NCBI RefSeq assembly: GCF_032854445.1
Contig: NC_088296.1
Coordinates: 1,986,001 to 2,050,000, forward strand
Length of the DNA stretch: 64,000 nt
Reading direction: 5' to 3'
From: Liolophura sinensis
Taxonomy: Eukaryota > Mollusca > Polyplacophora > Chitonida > Chitonidae
Below are positions 48,745 through 61,090 of this stretch, piece after piece. The notes below the pieces were generated by a model. The model worked only from the letters and a program-made list of their open reading frames with translations, did not search any database and was not told the origin of the DNA. Numbering within the stretch: the stretch's first letter is position 1; each line of letters begins with the position of its first letter. A program made the position numbers and the translations under genes.

Positions 48745-49098
48745 CGACATCTTTAGATTTAGTTCGGTAGATTAGTAAAATTATATCTCAATTGAAAGTA
48801 AAACTTTGCGCCCTGTTTTCCAGCCAATACGTTTATACAAATTTTCCCATTCTATTTCCGCTGGCTAAATTATTGTTTTTTACACAAACAGTGTTCCCTT
48901 AAAACTCAAAATTCTTTTACTCCCAAGGTATTTTGTCAGATATTTTCATTTGTAATATGCAAGACACATTATCTTGTCCAACTATTGCGAATGTGGGAAC
49001 TCCATGTGTATACATACCTATTTTCAATGTATACCATTTCAAAAAGTCCACTTTTTGTTTGTCGCCCAGCAAAAGCTGTGACCGTCACGGCGTCAACA

Positions 49099-50068
49099 TG
49101 ATGTGACAAGTTATGGAGAATGGTGTCGTCGGTATGATGTGACTGGTGTTGGAGAATGGTGTAGTCGGTGTGATGTGACTGGTTGAGGAGAATGGTGTCA
49201 TCGGTATGATGTGACTTGCTATGGAGAATGGTGTCGTCGGTATGATGTGACTGGTTGTAGAGAATAGCGTCATCGGTATGATGTGACTGGTTGTGGAGAA
49301 TGGTGTCGTCGGTATGATGTGACTGGATGTGGAGAATGGTGTCGTCGGTATGATGTGACTGGTTGTGGAGAATGGTGTCATCGATATGACGTGACTGGTT
49401 GTGGAGAATGGCGTCATCGGTATGATGTGACTGGTTGTGGAGAATGGCTTCATCGGTATGATGTGACTGGTTGTGGAGAATGGTGTCATCGGTATGATGT
49501 GACTTGCTATGGAGAATGGTGTCGTCGGTATGATGTGACTGGTTGTAGAGAATAGCGTCATCGGTATGATGTGACTGATTGTGGAGAATGGTGTCGTCGG
49601 TATGATGTGACTGGATGTGGAGAATGGTGTCGTCGGTATGATGTGACTGGTTGTGGAGAATGGTGTCATCGATATGACGTGACTGGTTGTGGAGAATGGC
49701 GTCATCGGTATGATGTGACTGGTTGTGGAGAATGGCTTCATCGGTATGATGTGACTGGAGATGGAGAATGGTGTCTTCGGTATGATGTGACTGGAGGTGG
49801 AGAATGGTGTCTTCGGTATGATGTGACTGGTTGTGGAGAATGGTGTCGTCGGTATGATGTGACTGGTTGTGGAGAATGGCGTCATTGGTATGATGTGACT
49901 GGTTGTGGAGAATGGTTTCATCGGTATGATGTGACTGGTTGTGGAGAATGGTGTCATCGGTATGATGTGACTGGAGATGGAGAATGGTGTCTTCGGTATG
50001 ATGTGACTGGAGGTGGAGAATGGTGTCTTCGGTATGATGTGACTGGTTGTGGAGAATGGTGTCGCCTG
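49099..50068. repeat. Minisatellite, 36-bp period, about 27 copies, with 288-bp higher-order repeat
   Basis: GTGACTGGTTGTGGAGAATG then GTGTCGTCGGTATGAT repeats every 36 bp (for example 49283 and 49319). The distinctive variant GTGACTTGCTATGGAG occurs at 49211 and 49499, 288 bp apart, and the eight variants between recur in the same order, so an eight-monomer block was duplicated. A block with GACTGGAGATGGAG also recurs near 49755 and 49970. Both strands are open: minus 290 codons (PFSTTSHIIPMT period), plus 90 and 166 codons (TGCGEWCRRYDV period). The array lies just left of the orphan R5. Confidence 0.95.
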
Positions 50069-50229
50069 TAAGAAAAAAAAAACGAGGAATTATGTCCTAG
50101 GAATGGTGTTTCACTGGGGCACCTGTGGTAATATGTCTGCATTGGATTTGATCTACTTCTTCGGTAGAACTTGGTGGCGCGAATGACATTGTTTTGAAGC
50201 CGGCCCTAGGCCTCTATAAAAACAAAAAG

Positions 50230-50640
50230 CAGGGTGTTAGTACATTGTAATCAGATTCTGATTGCCATCCAACTACATGAGAGCGCATCCGTGATCAAAA
50301 TAGTCGCCAGCTAGCCCTGGCAATAGATTTGCAGTAAAATTCGCAAGTAAAGCAGATTGTACTCTTCAAGGATTTTACAATCGGATATTGTTGATCGTCG
50401 TCTTTGAAACCGGTTTTGTGTCCACGGCAACGCCATACTAAAGATGGCGGTAAAAGCATTATGGCAGGCAAATCTGTCTCCTTGGAAACACTTGTTTAGA
50501 AATTCTTAGCTTTATTGTGGTGGCTTGATTATGGCACGAAATGACACCGATATGCACGACGTCGATAGATTACGATGCATCAAGGGTTGATTAACAACTA
50601 GTTTAAGCTGAACGGAAAAAAATGGTAGCTTACAATCCCG
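50230..50640 (+). repeat. Orphan partial macro-repeat unit R5
   Basis: AGATTGTACTCTTCAAGGAT near 50353, TTTTACAATCGGATATTG, the decayed RFX/YY1 pair at 50418-50451, and GATGCATCAAGGGTTGATTA near 50574 follow the order found in R1-R4. It is the most diverged copy and lies about 35 kb from the array. Only the front section of a unit is recognisable. Confidence 0.65.
50418..50451 (+). promoter_or_regulatory. Diverged X-box-like plus YY1-like site in R5
   Basis: GTGTCCACGGCAAC at 50418-50431 has two mismatches to RYYNYYATRRNRAC. AAGATGGCGG at 50441-50450 keeps the YY1 core, with T for the last C. Spacing is 23 bp. Confidence 0.3.
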
Positions 50641-53600
50641 TTAACAACATACAGCTCGTTTTCAATGACATTAAGTTGTTGGGAAATCAAAAGAAGGAAC
50701 ATTTCTCTCACAGATAAAACATATTGGTGTATTTGCCTGATGGCTTAAGTGCACATTCTAATACAGTTACCACAAATATCTCGTGAACCTCACGCTGCTG
50801 TCCTTACTCGTAACGTACACAATTTTTATAGGTCCATGTTTTGTGTTTAAAAATGCCGTTAGGCTTTTGGACGTTCTGCAATCGATTTTGCTTTATTTGT
50901 AAGTATTAAGCATCTCCATGTATCCGGTTTTCGCTTTAGGACGGAGAGATGATGGGCATTTATGAGTGGCACAGAACCGCATGTCTAGGGAAACCCGTCA
51001 CCCATCGGTAGGTTTCTTACAATCCTCTTATTCCAGAAACGTGGGCGATCCAGCAAGGCCTGGACTCGAAATTGTGACCTTATTCACCATGGACCGCAAA
51101 CAAACGCATTTTCGCCCTACTCAGAGCGGCATAACACTGCAGATCTCTAGATGTGACCAGTTCTATAACGCGCAAACCTTTTAAAATGGCAGCTTTAGGC
51201 TTGTCGTGTTCGATTACATTGATTTGTGGCGAGAGGCAACATTTCACTCGCGACATCCGTATTTCCTGTCTCCCAACCACAGATGAGTCTAATTTCAAAC
51301 GATCACGAGCCACGGTTGAGCACACAGCGGACAGGTAATAAACCCTGAGCTAATTCAGATGCAATTAGTTCTGATTTATCCCATGACATGTATCCGCAGC
51401 GCCACGGAGATTGTTGGAATCCCGTGAGCGTATTCGTGAATTGATTGTTAAAGCCTCCAGTGTAGTATCCGTTTTTTTTTTACCCTTTGGACAAAATGGC
51501 CTTCGTGCATCGTAGCGGTCTGTTTCTGCTCAGCGGTTTTCTATTTTCTTTGTAAACTCTATCCACTGTGTACCACTAAACCGAACTTCACCAAAAAGTT
51601 ACACCATATGTACTGTGACAAGAACCATGTGTCTTGCCTGTGAACTTCAAGTCAGTGGTGTCATTTTAATTATATAAATATGACTGAAGATTAAAGACGA
51701 TTTCTCCTGAATTTTATACGGAGTCCCTATAAAATAACATGGCCATCTGCCATAAAACAGTGTAAATAGACGTTGTCTTAAGAGGACGTAAACATTTTTA
51801 AATAACTTGACATATGATTGTTTCCCTCTGGGTGGTACGACAACACACCTACATGTTTCATTTTGTTTTGTCTGCTATAAAGTCTATTACTATTGTTATT
51901 ATTCTTATTATTTTACTGGTTTTCTGAAGATTAACATTTAGGAATAGATGTACATGTGGTCTATACATGTACTTGTGAATCAATGCGCTGTAAATTACAC
52001 TTGTCAGACTGCTAACCGATCCAGTTAAGCCGACGGTTATCAATCAATTATGAGATAACATTGAGGCAGCCAAAAAAAAAAAAAGGAAAAAAAGAAAGAA
52101 AGAGAAAAAAAAACTCCATTGAGATTCCATTGGGGAATTATCAGACAATGTAGCTGTTGAATCCACTGCTGGTGAGCCTTTAACTGTCTCCGTGGGGAAT
52201 TCCTGACAACGGTGAGCGAGCACGTACATGTATTGATCCGGACAATGCTATAGAAATCTGCTGATAACGCCGGCTGTTAAGGCAAAGGAGACGTAGGATT
52301 CTGGGTGAAATACCGATACAGCGAATACGTCCCGGGGATTTGCCGAGGGTGTTATTGAAGGGCTTTATGGGGGTCGGCTTTAAGGCAAGTTTTCGTACAC
52401 TGAGCGTCAGTTCAATACTAACAGGCACAGAGAAAGGGCAGTCAAATTTCGAATTTGAGCGTGTCTTTATTTTAACATATTGCTACGTCATTTCCATTAT
52501 GTTTAATATGGAAAGAGAGCGGCTTACAAGAGGTAGGTAAATGATTGCCCTAGTTTGTTTTCTGCAGCATATTGGTTACCCAAAACTACGAGTCCCACTT
52601 GCCATCTATTGTGACTGAGTGGCAAAATACAAAATCTGGCTCAGGTCGTCAACTTTGCGACGAGTTTCAACCATCGAATGTTGATTTTGTTAGTTCAGAT
52701 TTTTAGCGTAAAGGGATACAGAATCTATTTTGATTGACTGGTGTGAAAATTTGAAGTATGCTACATCTATTCAAGCGTGGCCAAAGCTGCAATATTTTAT
52801 CCCGGAAACCCTATCGCCACTGTCAGCCAATTAGTGTCGGTTCTGTATCTCTTTTAGTGAAAGGGTTTGACGAGTATTGGTGCGGGATGGGTGAGTTGTT
52901 CCCATAAACCTTATAAGTAAGGGAAGCTCTTCCGTATGGCCATATGCACACTGCAAATTGAATCAAATCCTGCAGTTGATTTTTATCGCGTTTAATCATT
53001 AGATAAATACCAAAGGATGCAAATCTATATTAGTTATGAACACTCATTCTGGATATCGCTTGTGTCGAGCCCAAATCTACCGCTTCCTTATTCTGTACGT
53101 TCTATAGATATTTAATGCTTTTTCATGTATAGCGGCACAAGAAAACAAACACTGACTTTATATGGCCAGTACCATGTTTAAATATGTGCCAAATATATAT
53201 AGTTCAGCTTAAACATGCTTTCAGACGTATTTTCTTTTCAATTTTGTTAAAGCTGACAGAAAACGTATCTCGGATGTATGCACTACTAGCAATGTAACTA
53301 AAACAACCAGCTGAACATCTCGACGACCTTCACCTATGAAACTGGCCGTGGTCGTATCGGTGAAGATTCGTCAACATGGCGATAATCATCAAACCATCTG
53401 AATAACAAATAAACTTAAAATATAAGGGATAAATGCGTTACGAAACGAGTACATTGATTGCCAAACATTTATTAACCTTCCTTGTCTCCACTAGGTGCAA
53501 TTACTAACAAGTGGAATAACTGAAACAATAAAACTCTTTGTTCAGGATGTCGATTCCGCTGGTGAGCCGAGCGGTTTTGTTTAACACACCGGGCTATCCC

Positions 53601-55020
53601 ATCGGTCCTCGAAAACAACGTGTTAACACGATTCCAAAGCACTGGTATACAACCCGCCAAGAACGGAGTTATACCAAATTTCATCACGATTATCCAAACA
53701 CTGAGAAACAATCGAATTATGTCCTTGCGCCGTCTGAAATAATTTCCACTCCTTCGAGTCCATAATTAAGACTCCAAGATTTGTCCACACAATCGCATTC
53801 AGATGATTGGTTTTTATATACGTCAGTTGATTTATATCTACCGAGGCCACAGTAGAGGCCTTAGCTGATCAACCGCTCGAGTCGCTCACTGATTACTAAT
53901 GTGACTAACTCAAGAACAAACGGTACTAAAACTACAATGTCTGGTTTGTCGACAACCGTCTGGTTTCTTGACGTCGTGTCGCGGCGTAAGTCTAAACAAT
54001 TAGTGTTCATTGCAAAATTCGTCGTTAGGTAGAGTTTCTGTTTAGGCTGGAAAAAAACGCTGACTGAAAATGGTTTTCGTGTGTGAGACAAATTAGAGAG
54101 AATCACTGCATTACATACCATTGGATATATACACATAGTGCAAAAAGGTTCCGCTTTAGTGTAAATTGTCTAACAAATATAGCCAAAACCCTAAAAATAT
54201 GTAACGTATATGTACGTATTACTCACTACGAAATGCACAAGGAAAATATCCTTCCGGTATGTAGAAAACTCACTGAAGACATTTTAAACACAGAGTGAAC
54301 ACAACTTAGGCCAAATGAATTTACATCGCAAACGCATTGTGGAGAAAACGATTTGCACGGCAGAAAAATGTTCTGAAACACAATGCAACTTAAAATGCGC
54401 TTGCAATACAGTACGAAACAGTTAGCCAAGATTGTTTTGTAAAACAACTTTTCATCAGTTAATTATGTTTATATGTAGTTATATGTCATCTTCAATTATA
54501 ATGCATTTGTTAGGCGTTTGTAATTGTGGTTCGCAGACATATTTCATGTCTCTGTGCGTATTCTTGCTCGGAAATAACGAAATATTTTACTCTATGTAGT
54601 CGTTTTTATTGAACATTATCCACTATCAATTTGCTTTGCGAAAAGGGCAAACGGTTATATCTTTTAAGGTGCAAATAATGAAGGGTTGATCCAAACAAAC
54701 GCCGCTATAGGACGTCCGATATAATCTACCGAGTAATACCAGAGACAACAAATATAGTCAGACTGACACAGCAGCCGCCTCACCCATAGGCTGACATGTA
54801 GAGCAGAATGTTCAAGGGATAGACTTGCCATTGACAGAATTCCGTGAGGATCAACAGGAAGTTATATGGTTTAGTAGGCTGTCTGTAGATATCCGGACTG
54901 TCATCTTGATTATCCCAGTCTAGACTATTAGCCCATCGCAGTGAGACCCGGTAATACAGTTCATATTTGTTGCATGGATATCTGGTGATATCTGTTGCTG
55001 TCACCTGTTTTTCTCTCCTT
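50641..55020. other. No gene recognised
   Basis: Apparently single-copy, AT-rich DNA with a polypurine tract at 52071-52111. ORFs at 50966-51325 and 53472-53850 overlap on opposite strands and show no domain. Confidence 0.4.
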
Positions 55021-55027
55021 TCTGCTC

Positions 55028-55072
55028 CTCTCCGCACCCCCCCCCCCCCCCCCCACCCCCACCCCTCGCCCT
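55028..55072. repeat. Poly-C/CCCCACC tract
   Basis: A pyrimidine-rich simple repeat. Similar C tracts occur near 55374-55398 and 55583-55603. They join short frames into a 227-codon minus ORF (54780-55463) with long glycine runs, which I do not accept as a gene. Confidence 0.85.
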
Positions 55073-56279
55073 CATCCCTCCACCCCGACCCAGAGCTGCA
55101 TAAATACAATATTCCAATGTTCAGGTCCATACCTATATACAAAATAAATTTAAGAAAAATAAAATCTGAAATTTCATAAAAAATCTGCTTGCCAGATTTG
55201 CAAATGTCTAGACAATACAATAAGCTGATAGATCTTCCATAAAATATAAATGGAACGTAATTTGACATCAACTGACAAAACGCTCTACTTGCATGGTGCA
55301 TAAAGACAAGGTACTGGCAGAAAAAAAAAAACCCGAAGAAACCCAGATCTATGCAAGTCCAGTGCAATAGGCATCCCCCCCCACCCCCCTCCAACCCTCT
55401 TTTCCCACCACTGCCTTCAATGGAAAGCCGTACATGTGTCCACTTATCCTTTTTTATCTCCACTTTGCCTTTGGAACCAATCTTTTACCAGTGTAGTAAA
55501 GTGTTGTGATGATTTCAGCTTATCCTTTAAAAAAGTGGTGATCCATTGCGTGGAGGACATCGCCACTATGCCGTACACACTCTCCCCACCCCCTCCCCCC
55601 CCCAAAATCCCACCTGTGAGCGTGTCTGTAAAATATACTTCCCTGCTGAAGTTCTCCATTTGTCTTTGATTGCTTTTTTTTTACTTCATACCACCTTGAC
55701 ATTCTCGGTTTCTGCTGTCAAATGGTCGTCGTAAAAACGATGCAGGAAAGTAGATGAGATTTCAAAGAGCTGGCAGATGTAGCATCAGAGATTGACGCAT
55801 TTTCCCGATTTTATTCCCAAACTTTGGAGCAAATGTCAAAATAAGATAGAGATTTCAACCAATCAATTTATCACTTGTTGCTTTCACAACAGCTGTTCAC
55901 TCCATAGTCTGGGGCCGGTTGTTCAAAAAGTGTATTCAAAGTAATGTTATTCTTAAATCTTAAAATCAATCTTGACCTAATACAAAACAGGGCACTTTAG
56001 TCCCGACTAAACTTAATACCGGGCTTAACTACTGATGCACTTTTGAACATATCGATCCATATTCCTTCCACTGATTTCATCCGTTTATGGAGCTCGACAT
56101 ATGTGGACAAAATTCATCACGGAATCTTGCAATTTGCCATTTATGCTTGATGTGTTTTTGAAATACAGCTATGCCACAGAGCATGAAGACATATTGTTAC
56201 CGAATTCGAACCGTCTGGCAACTTATTAAGAATATTTTTGCACATTGATAAACAACATTCTTGGTGATAATATAATTGA

Positions 56280-56440
56280 AGACGGACAGTCTGGAGAGAA
56301 AACCAGAGCAGTAACAAGAATGTGATAGCTGACAAACTGCCACACGTAACCGGTGAAATACGGCCTCTTGTCAGTTTACCCAGTTAGGGTCTTATTCCAA
56401 CTGTTCATTGTCAAGGCATAAATAGAAGTATTTTACACGC
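56280..56440 (+). repeat. Dispersed element E, copy 9
   Basis: GGAGAGAAAACCAGAGCAGT, GTGATAGCTGACAAACTGCC, ACACGTAACCGGTGAAATAC, GGCCTCTTGTCAGTTTACCC and AGTTAGGGTCTTATTCC: one of the clearest copies. Confidence 0.85.
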
Positions 56441-59400
56441 TTTTTTTTAACTCTTATAAAATCCGGAAAACAATTCTTGGCAATAATTTGTATCCTGTTG
56501 CATAGTTTGGTGGGCATTGAGTATTTCATGCAATCTCGATATCCTTATTTTTTCTTTATTTTTGACGTTTCACTGTAATTAGCTTATCCTATTTATACAT
56601 GGGTGCATACAAAATCAAACCAAAAAGCGAAAGAATTAAGAAGAAAACACGTTAAGCTGGTGAAATCATCAGTCACGCCTTTGGAAAGGCTGTACCCTTG
56701 TGTTTCAAATGTGATTTTTTTTTGGGTAAATCACCGTTACACAATCAGACTTGAACGAAACAGATATAGGACTGGGTGTAAAACGTGCTAAGGTAATAAA
56801 AAGTTTATAATGCATGAAACGCGGCCAGCGCTGTGATTAGAGCTTAGGTCATGTTGTTAGCTCCGAAAATATTGAACTGTTTCACCTCTTTCATTAATTA
56901 TTGATGCAGGCAACGAAATTCGCGTAATTAATTGGCTGGTTGTATTTGTATGGCTTGATTCCATTGCCTGTTCCCTGAATTTCCCTGAACGACAGCTACC
57001 AGGGTCTAGTGTAAAAATGATTTCTTCGTTTCATCGTGCTTATAGAAATTGCTGTTTAAACCCGAGTGAAGCACACATAAGTTTTTGTTGTTTCGGATAG
57101 GATCTCCGACATTGAACTTAATTTTGACATTACAGTTAGGTTTAGAACACAATGAAGACTGAAGATTCATTCCTGTTGCCTGTTAAAAGCTTTATTTCAA
57201 GCGGTTGCTCTTCTCTAATTTTGGGAATTACTGTTAAGGAGTGTTAAGGAAAAGTTAAAGAAAAAGTTTTTTGGTTCGTTTTTCTTATCGTATAAAGAGT
57301 TGCATTCGATTTTCATGTCACTGGACGCTTATATCACCCACGTGTGCGTTTTTTTTCAAAGCTGTAAGACAAACTAGTCCGTTATTTAACGCCGTAAAGT
57401 CATGATTTAATGGGGGCAATAGGTAAATCAGCCTCCGCAGGCGAGATATTTGACGAACTTTTTCACAAACATCATAATTTTTTGAAGAGAACTGGTCTAA
57501 AAGTGACCAGGTGCAAGGTTACACAAGGGTTATTTTCTGAATAAGGACTCCGAGAACAATGGGTGCAGGGGAGACCAGGACATTACTTTCCAGAAAAAGG
57601 AATTAACATGAAAACTGAAAGGTAAACATTTCCAAAGTTGAGCCGTGGCTCACTGTCCTGACAATATGCCTTTCCGATCGCAACTGTATATAACGTCCGT
57701 AATGTTTAGTTCTAACACGGCAAGTACAGTTATTTGTAGTTGTGTGCCTGACGTCTTCCAAGTGGGGAATCCCCGGGCTACGAGCACGCGATCATTTCCT
57801 GTTATTTGTAAGTCGCAGTCAGTTGTTAGAGAACAGACGGCCTTAGAACCATTAGCAACCCGAAAAACACAGTTATAATATTGGAATCCTCCGCGGGAAC
57901 CCGGGCAAGTGATTGAATTCTACCGACGTGACAACAGTTATTCCAGCCGGCATCCTACCCATCAGGCATGGCAAGAGTTGCAATAAATCTCTATTAGTGT
58001 CCGCCAACATGTCGATCTGTTCTGGTCAGATTAAAAAAGGACCCTGTCGTTCGGAACAAAGGGGCGTTTTTCTGAAGGACTCGCGCGACTCCTAGAACCT
58101 CGTGCGTGAGTGACCGCCATCAATCAAAGGATGTGGCTTGTTGTTTAATTCCCTGCGCCTTGAACTTAAGTCCCAGGTTAATATCGGCCATGTTGGGGTA
58201 CAACAACGCGCAGACGTTGTTTTTCATAAACTAAGACTAATATACACGCGTTCTTTCCTCGCTCTCAGAATATAACCCGCGATAGTACGGCAGGTTTCAG
58301 GCCTGGTATTACCACACGACTGGGCTCAATGTTATATGTTAGCTTGGACAGACAACGATTATAATAGCCTCCGGAGAAAAGACTAGTTTGGACAGGACAC
58401 AAGGCGATTCCTTCTGCTTTCCGAAGACAACCATCGATTTCTCGTGAACCTAGGAGAATATAAAACCCCTGGCCGCGCGGGCGACTTGGTTCCTCTGCGG
58501 ACAGAGTTGGGCGTCCTAGTACACGGTGCTTCCTTAATACTCCGGTAACCAGTGCCCGTTCAACCTAACGCCGGGTGACATCTTCGCTGCCAGATATTGC
58601 TGGTTAATCCTATCTTATGTCAGTCATGACATTGAAAAGGGTATACAAGCCTTTTGGGTATTATTTCTGTCTACCAGCATCACCCTAGTTTCCTAAAAGT
58701 TGACATATATCAGAATCCTTCTCGATCTTGTCCCCTTGCAAACAAAGAGCCAATTTAAAGAAAACAAAGTATCAAAAGCCAGCGTGTTGCCTCTTTCCGA
58801 GGATTTTAAATATTGATGGTGTATATTTTCCACTGTGGATTTACCGGTAATTTTAGTCGCACTATGGAATTCATTCCCTTCTTCAATGTTTGTCGAGCCG
58901 GATTCAGTTTGTCGTGGATCATTGACTAGCCCTACCTGCTTTCTTGTGGGGTTCTAGCAGGTAGCTTCTGTTCTCTAAGGCGATGGTTGAAAATACCCAG
59001 CGGTCACCACAACCCCTGTTTTTTGTCGAATAACTCTTCACAAATCCTGAGTTTCTTTTCTGCTCCTTCTTGGATGAGATGTGAGCTTACCAACCGGATT
59101 ACCCCTTGGAGCTACGATATGCATGTTGCGTCTCTGGTCATGCACTGGGTTTTTGTAAAGTTTCACGATGCCGGATATAGAAACCGGAAACCTCTAACCT
59201 GCATATGCTAGGTAAGCCATTTTTCCTTTTTAAAGCTCTTATTTTAGCTACCAAGGCGTGGCGATTTTTATAGCAGATCGGTAGATTACGTGAAAGATGT
59301 AACCATTGTTTCATAAAAGGTAAAAATATCCATAACAATAGCTTTCCCTTAGAACAGTTGAATAAAGGTCATGCTTAAATCCTGTTTAATGCTGTACATT

Positions 59401-60420
59401 ATGTATTGTTTAACGCTGCAGCCCTTGAAATTTCCTGTGTCCTTAATTTCTCAATCTGATGTGTGTGTTTTTTTTCGATTTTGCTCAATGGTTTGACGCT
59501 TTGTCGCAAATCGTTGATTCCCTGAGCATAACATCGACCAATTTGAGATTAATTGAATTCAGATATAAAACTATGTTACCCTTGAAGTTGTAAATGTGAG
59601 TTCGTCACTATCATAAATACCAGTCTTACTTCAATTAAAGGTTGTTCGAGTTGTAAGATTGCCCCACAAAATCGGTATCTGAAGACGTCTATCTTTCAGC
59701 TGATGATAACGTGCGGTTTTTGACTACCGCACTCTGTGGTAGGTGTAACATTCCTAAGTATGCTTGACGCACATCCCTGTGGTATTTGCATAACAGGATA
59801 TTTGCTTAACTCACCTTATCTGTAGAATTAAATATCCCAAAGTTCGTCTTCCATCAGTAAATCGTATCAAATAGTTGTTCGATCAAAACATATGAAATGA
59901 CAATACTGGTTACAAACGGGAATGTGTAACGTGTTTCGAAACGAAGTCCTTATTGCGTTGAAAATGTGTAACATGCTATGGCTTATTTCATCAACTGCGT
60001 GGTGGGAAAATAGGAATGTTTTATTATGGGATGACATATATCCCTGTGTTACCAATGGGAAAGGGTTCCCGCGTAACACTTCAAAAACAACCACAAAAAG
60101 AACTCTTATGCAACAAGTCAGGTATATAAATAAATATTTAAAATAAACGAAACCCTAACCTTCTTTGAAAGAAAAACATTTACATCGACCCTTAATTAGT
60201 TCACTATTTGGTGATTTTTCCCTTGTTCTTTCCTAAATCTGACCACTTTATGTGGGGCTTTACTACAATTCTTACACAGACCTGTCGCAATTCCACGTGA
60301 GGAATGTGCTCGAAATGATTACGTAGGCCGGATTCTAAGGAGCAAGGTTCCTCATTAGGTTTAGGTTAACATAACTGACTGCAAATTAGGTTTAGTTGCC
60401 AGGCCACCCAAACACCCCCA
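56441..60420. other. No gene recognised; one TATA-like site
   Basis: Single-copy-looking DNA. TATAAAA at 58459-58465 lies directly before GC-rich CCCCTGGCCGCGCGGGCG, which is unusual here, but no ORF or splice signal follows it. ORFs at 57645-57878 and 57913-58095 show no motif. Confidence 0.4.
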
Positions 60421-60809
60421 TCCTACTCCCGCGCGCCGTTGATTAGTCCCAAGCTTGCTGATGTCAGGACAGCATTGACCCTCGGGATCCCTTTAACAAG
60501 CTTGTCCCACACGCACAGTCTGATCTTTCCAAGACGGTGCCGTCTATAGTGAATTGGGGCACTCTGCTACCTCTATTTCATGACCCGTTTAGTGCACTAC
60601 GAGAGCTTGATTCAATCAAATTAATTACACCAGCTTTCTTCCTAAATACTTTATCGTAATTGGAGAAAGGCGTCTTGTAAAAGACCCACTCGACGTGTTT
60701 CTAACCGTTGTCTGCTGCTGTTTAATTGGTGGTAACGTTATATAAGCTGAATAGTTCGCCACCGACTAATGTGATAGTCAACACATTGCGTTGTAGGCAC
60801 AAAAAAAGA

Positions 60810-61090
60810 ACAAAAGTATAGAAAGTAAAACCAGCACATCGCCGACAGCGTGATAGCTGGTCAATGGTTTGCCGTAACTGGTTAAATAAGCCTCTTGTCA
60901 GTTTACGTCAGTTAGGGTTTTATTCTAACACCTCATTTAAATGCATAACATAATGATAACTAACACGTTTCTAGCATCATGGCTTTGGCAAGAACGGGTT
61001 AAAAACTATTGTTAACCAATGCTCATGGAAGTCACTGACCACTGTGAATACCCCACATCTGTGTAGTCATCACATTTAATAAACCATTTT
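60810..61090 (+). repeat. Dispersed element E, copy 10 (longest)
   Basis: Runs from TATAGAAAGTAAAACCAGCA through GTGATAGCTGGTCAATGGTT, GCCTCTTGTCAGTTTACGTC and AGTTAGGGTTTTATTCTAAC to GTAGTCATCACATTTAATAA. Segment A has no counterpart of this piece, so about 280 bp is a good estimate of the inserted length. Confidence 0.82.

Noticed and set aside
49085-50071. 290-codon minus and 166-codon plus ORFs in the 36-bp array, resembling repetitive secreted proteins
   Set aside because: Both strands are open at once, as expected from a 36-bp stop-free monomer; variants are not biased to synonymous sites by eye.
54780-55463. 227-codon ORF with glycine runs
   Set aside because: It depends on poly-C tracts at 55028, 55374 and elsewhere read on the other strand; no domain and an unlikely composition.
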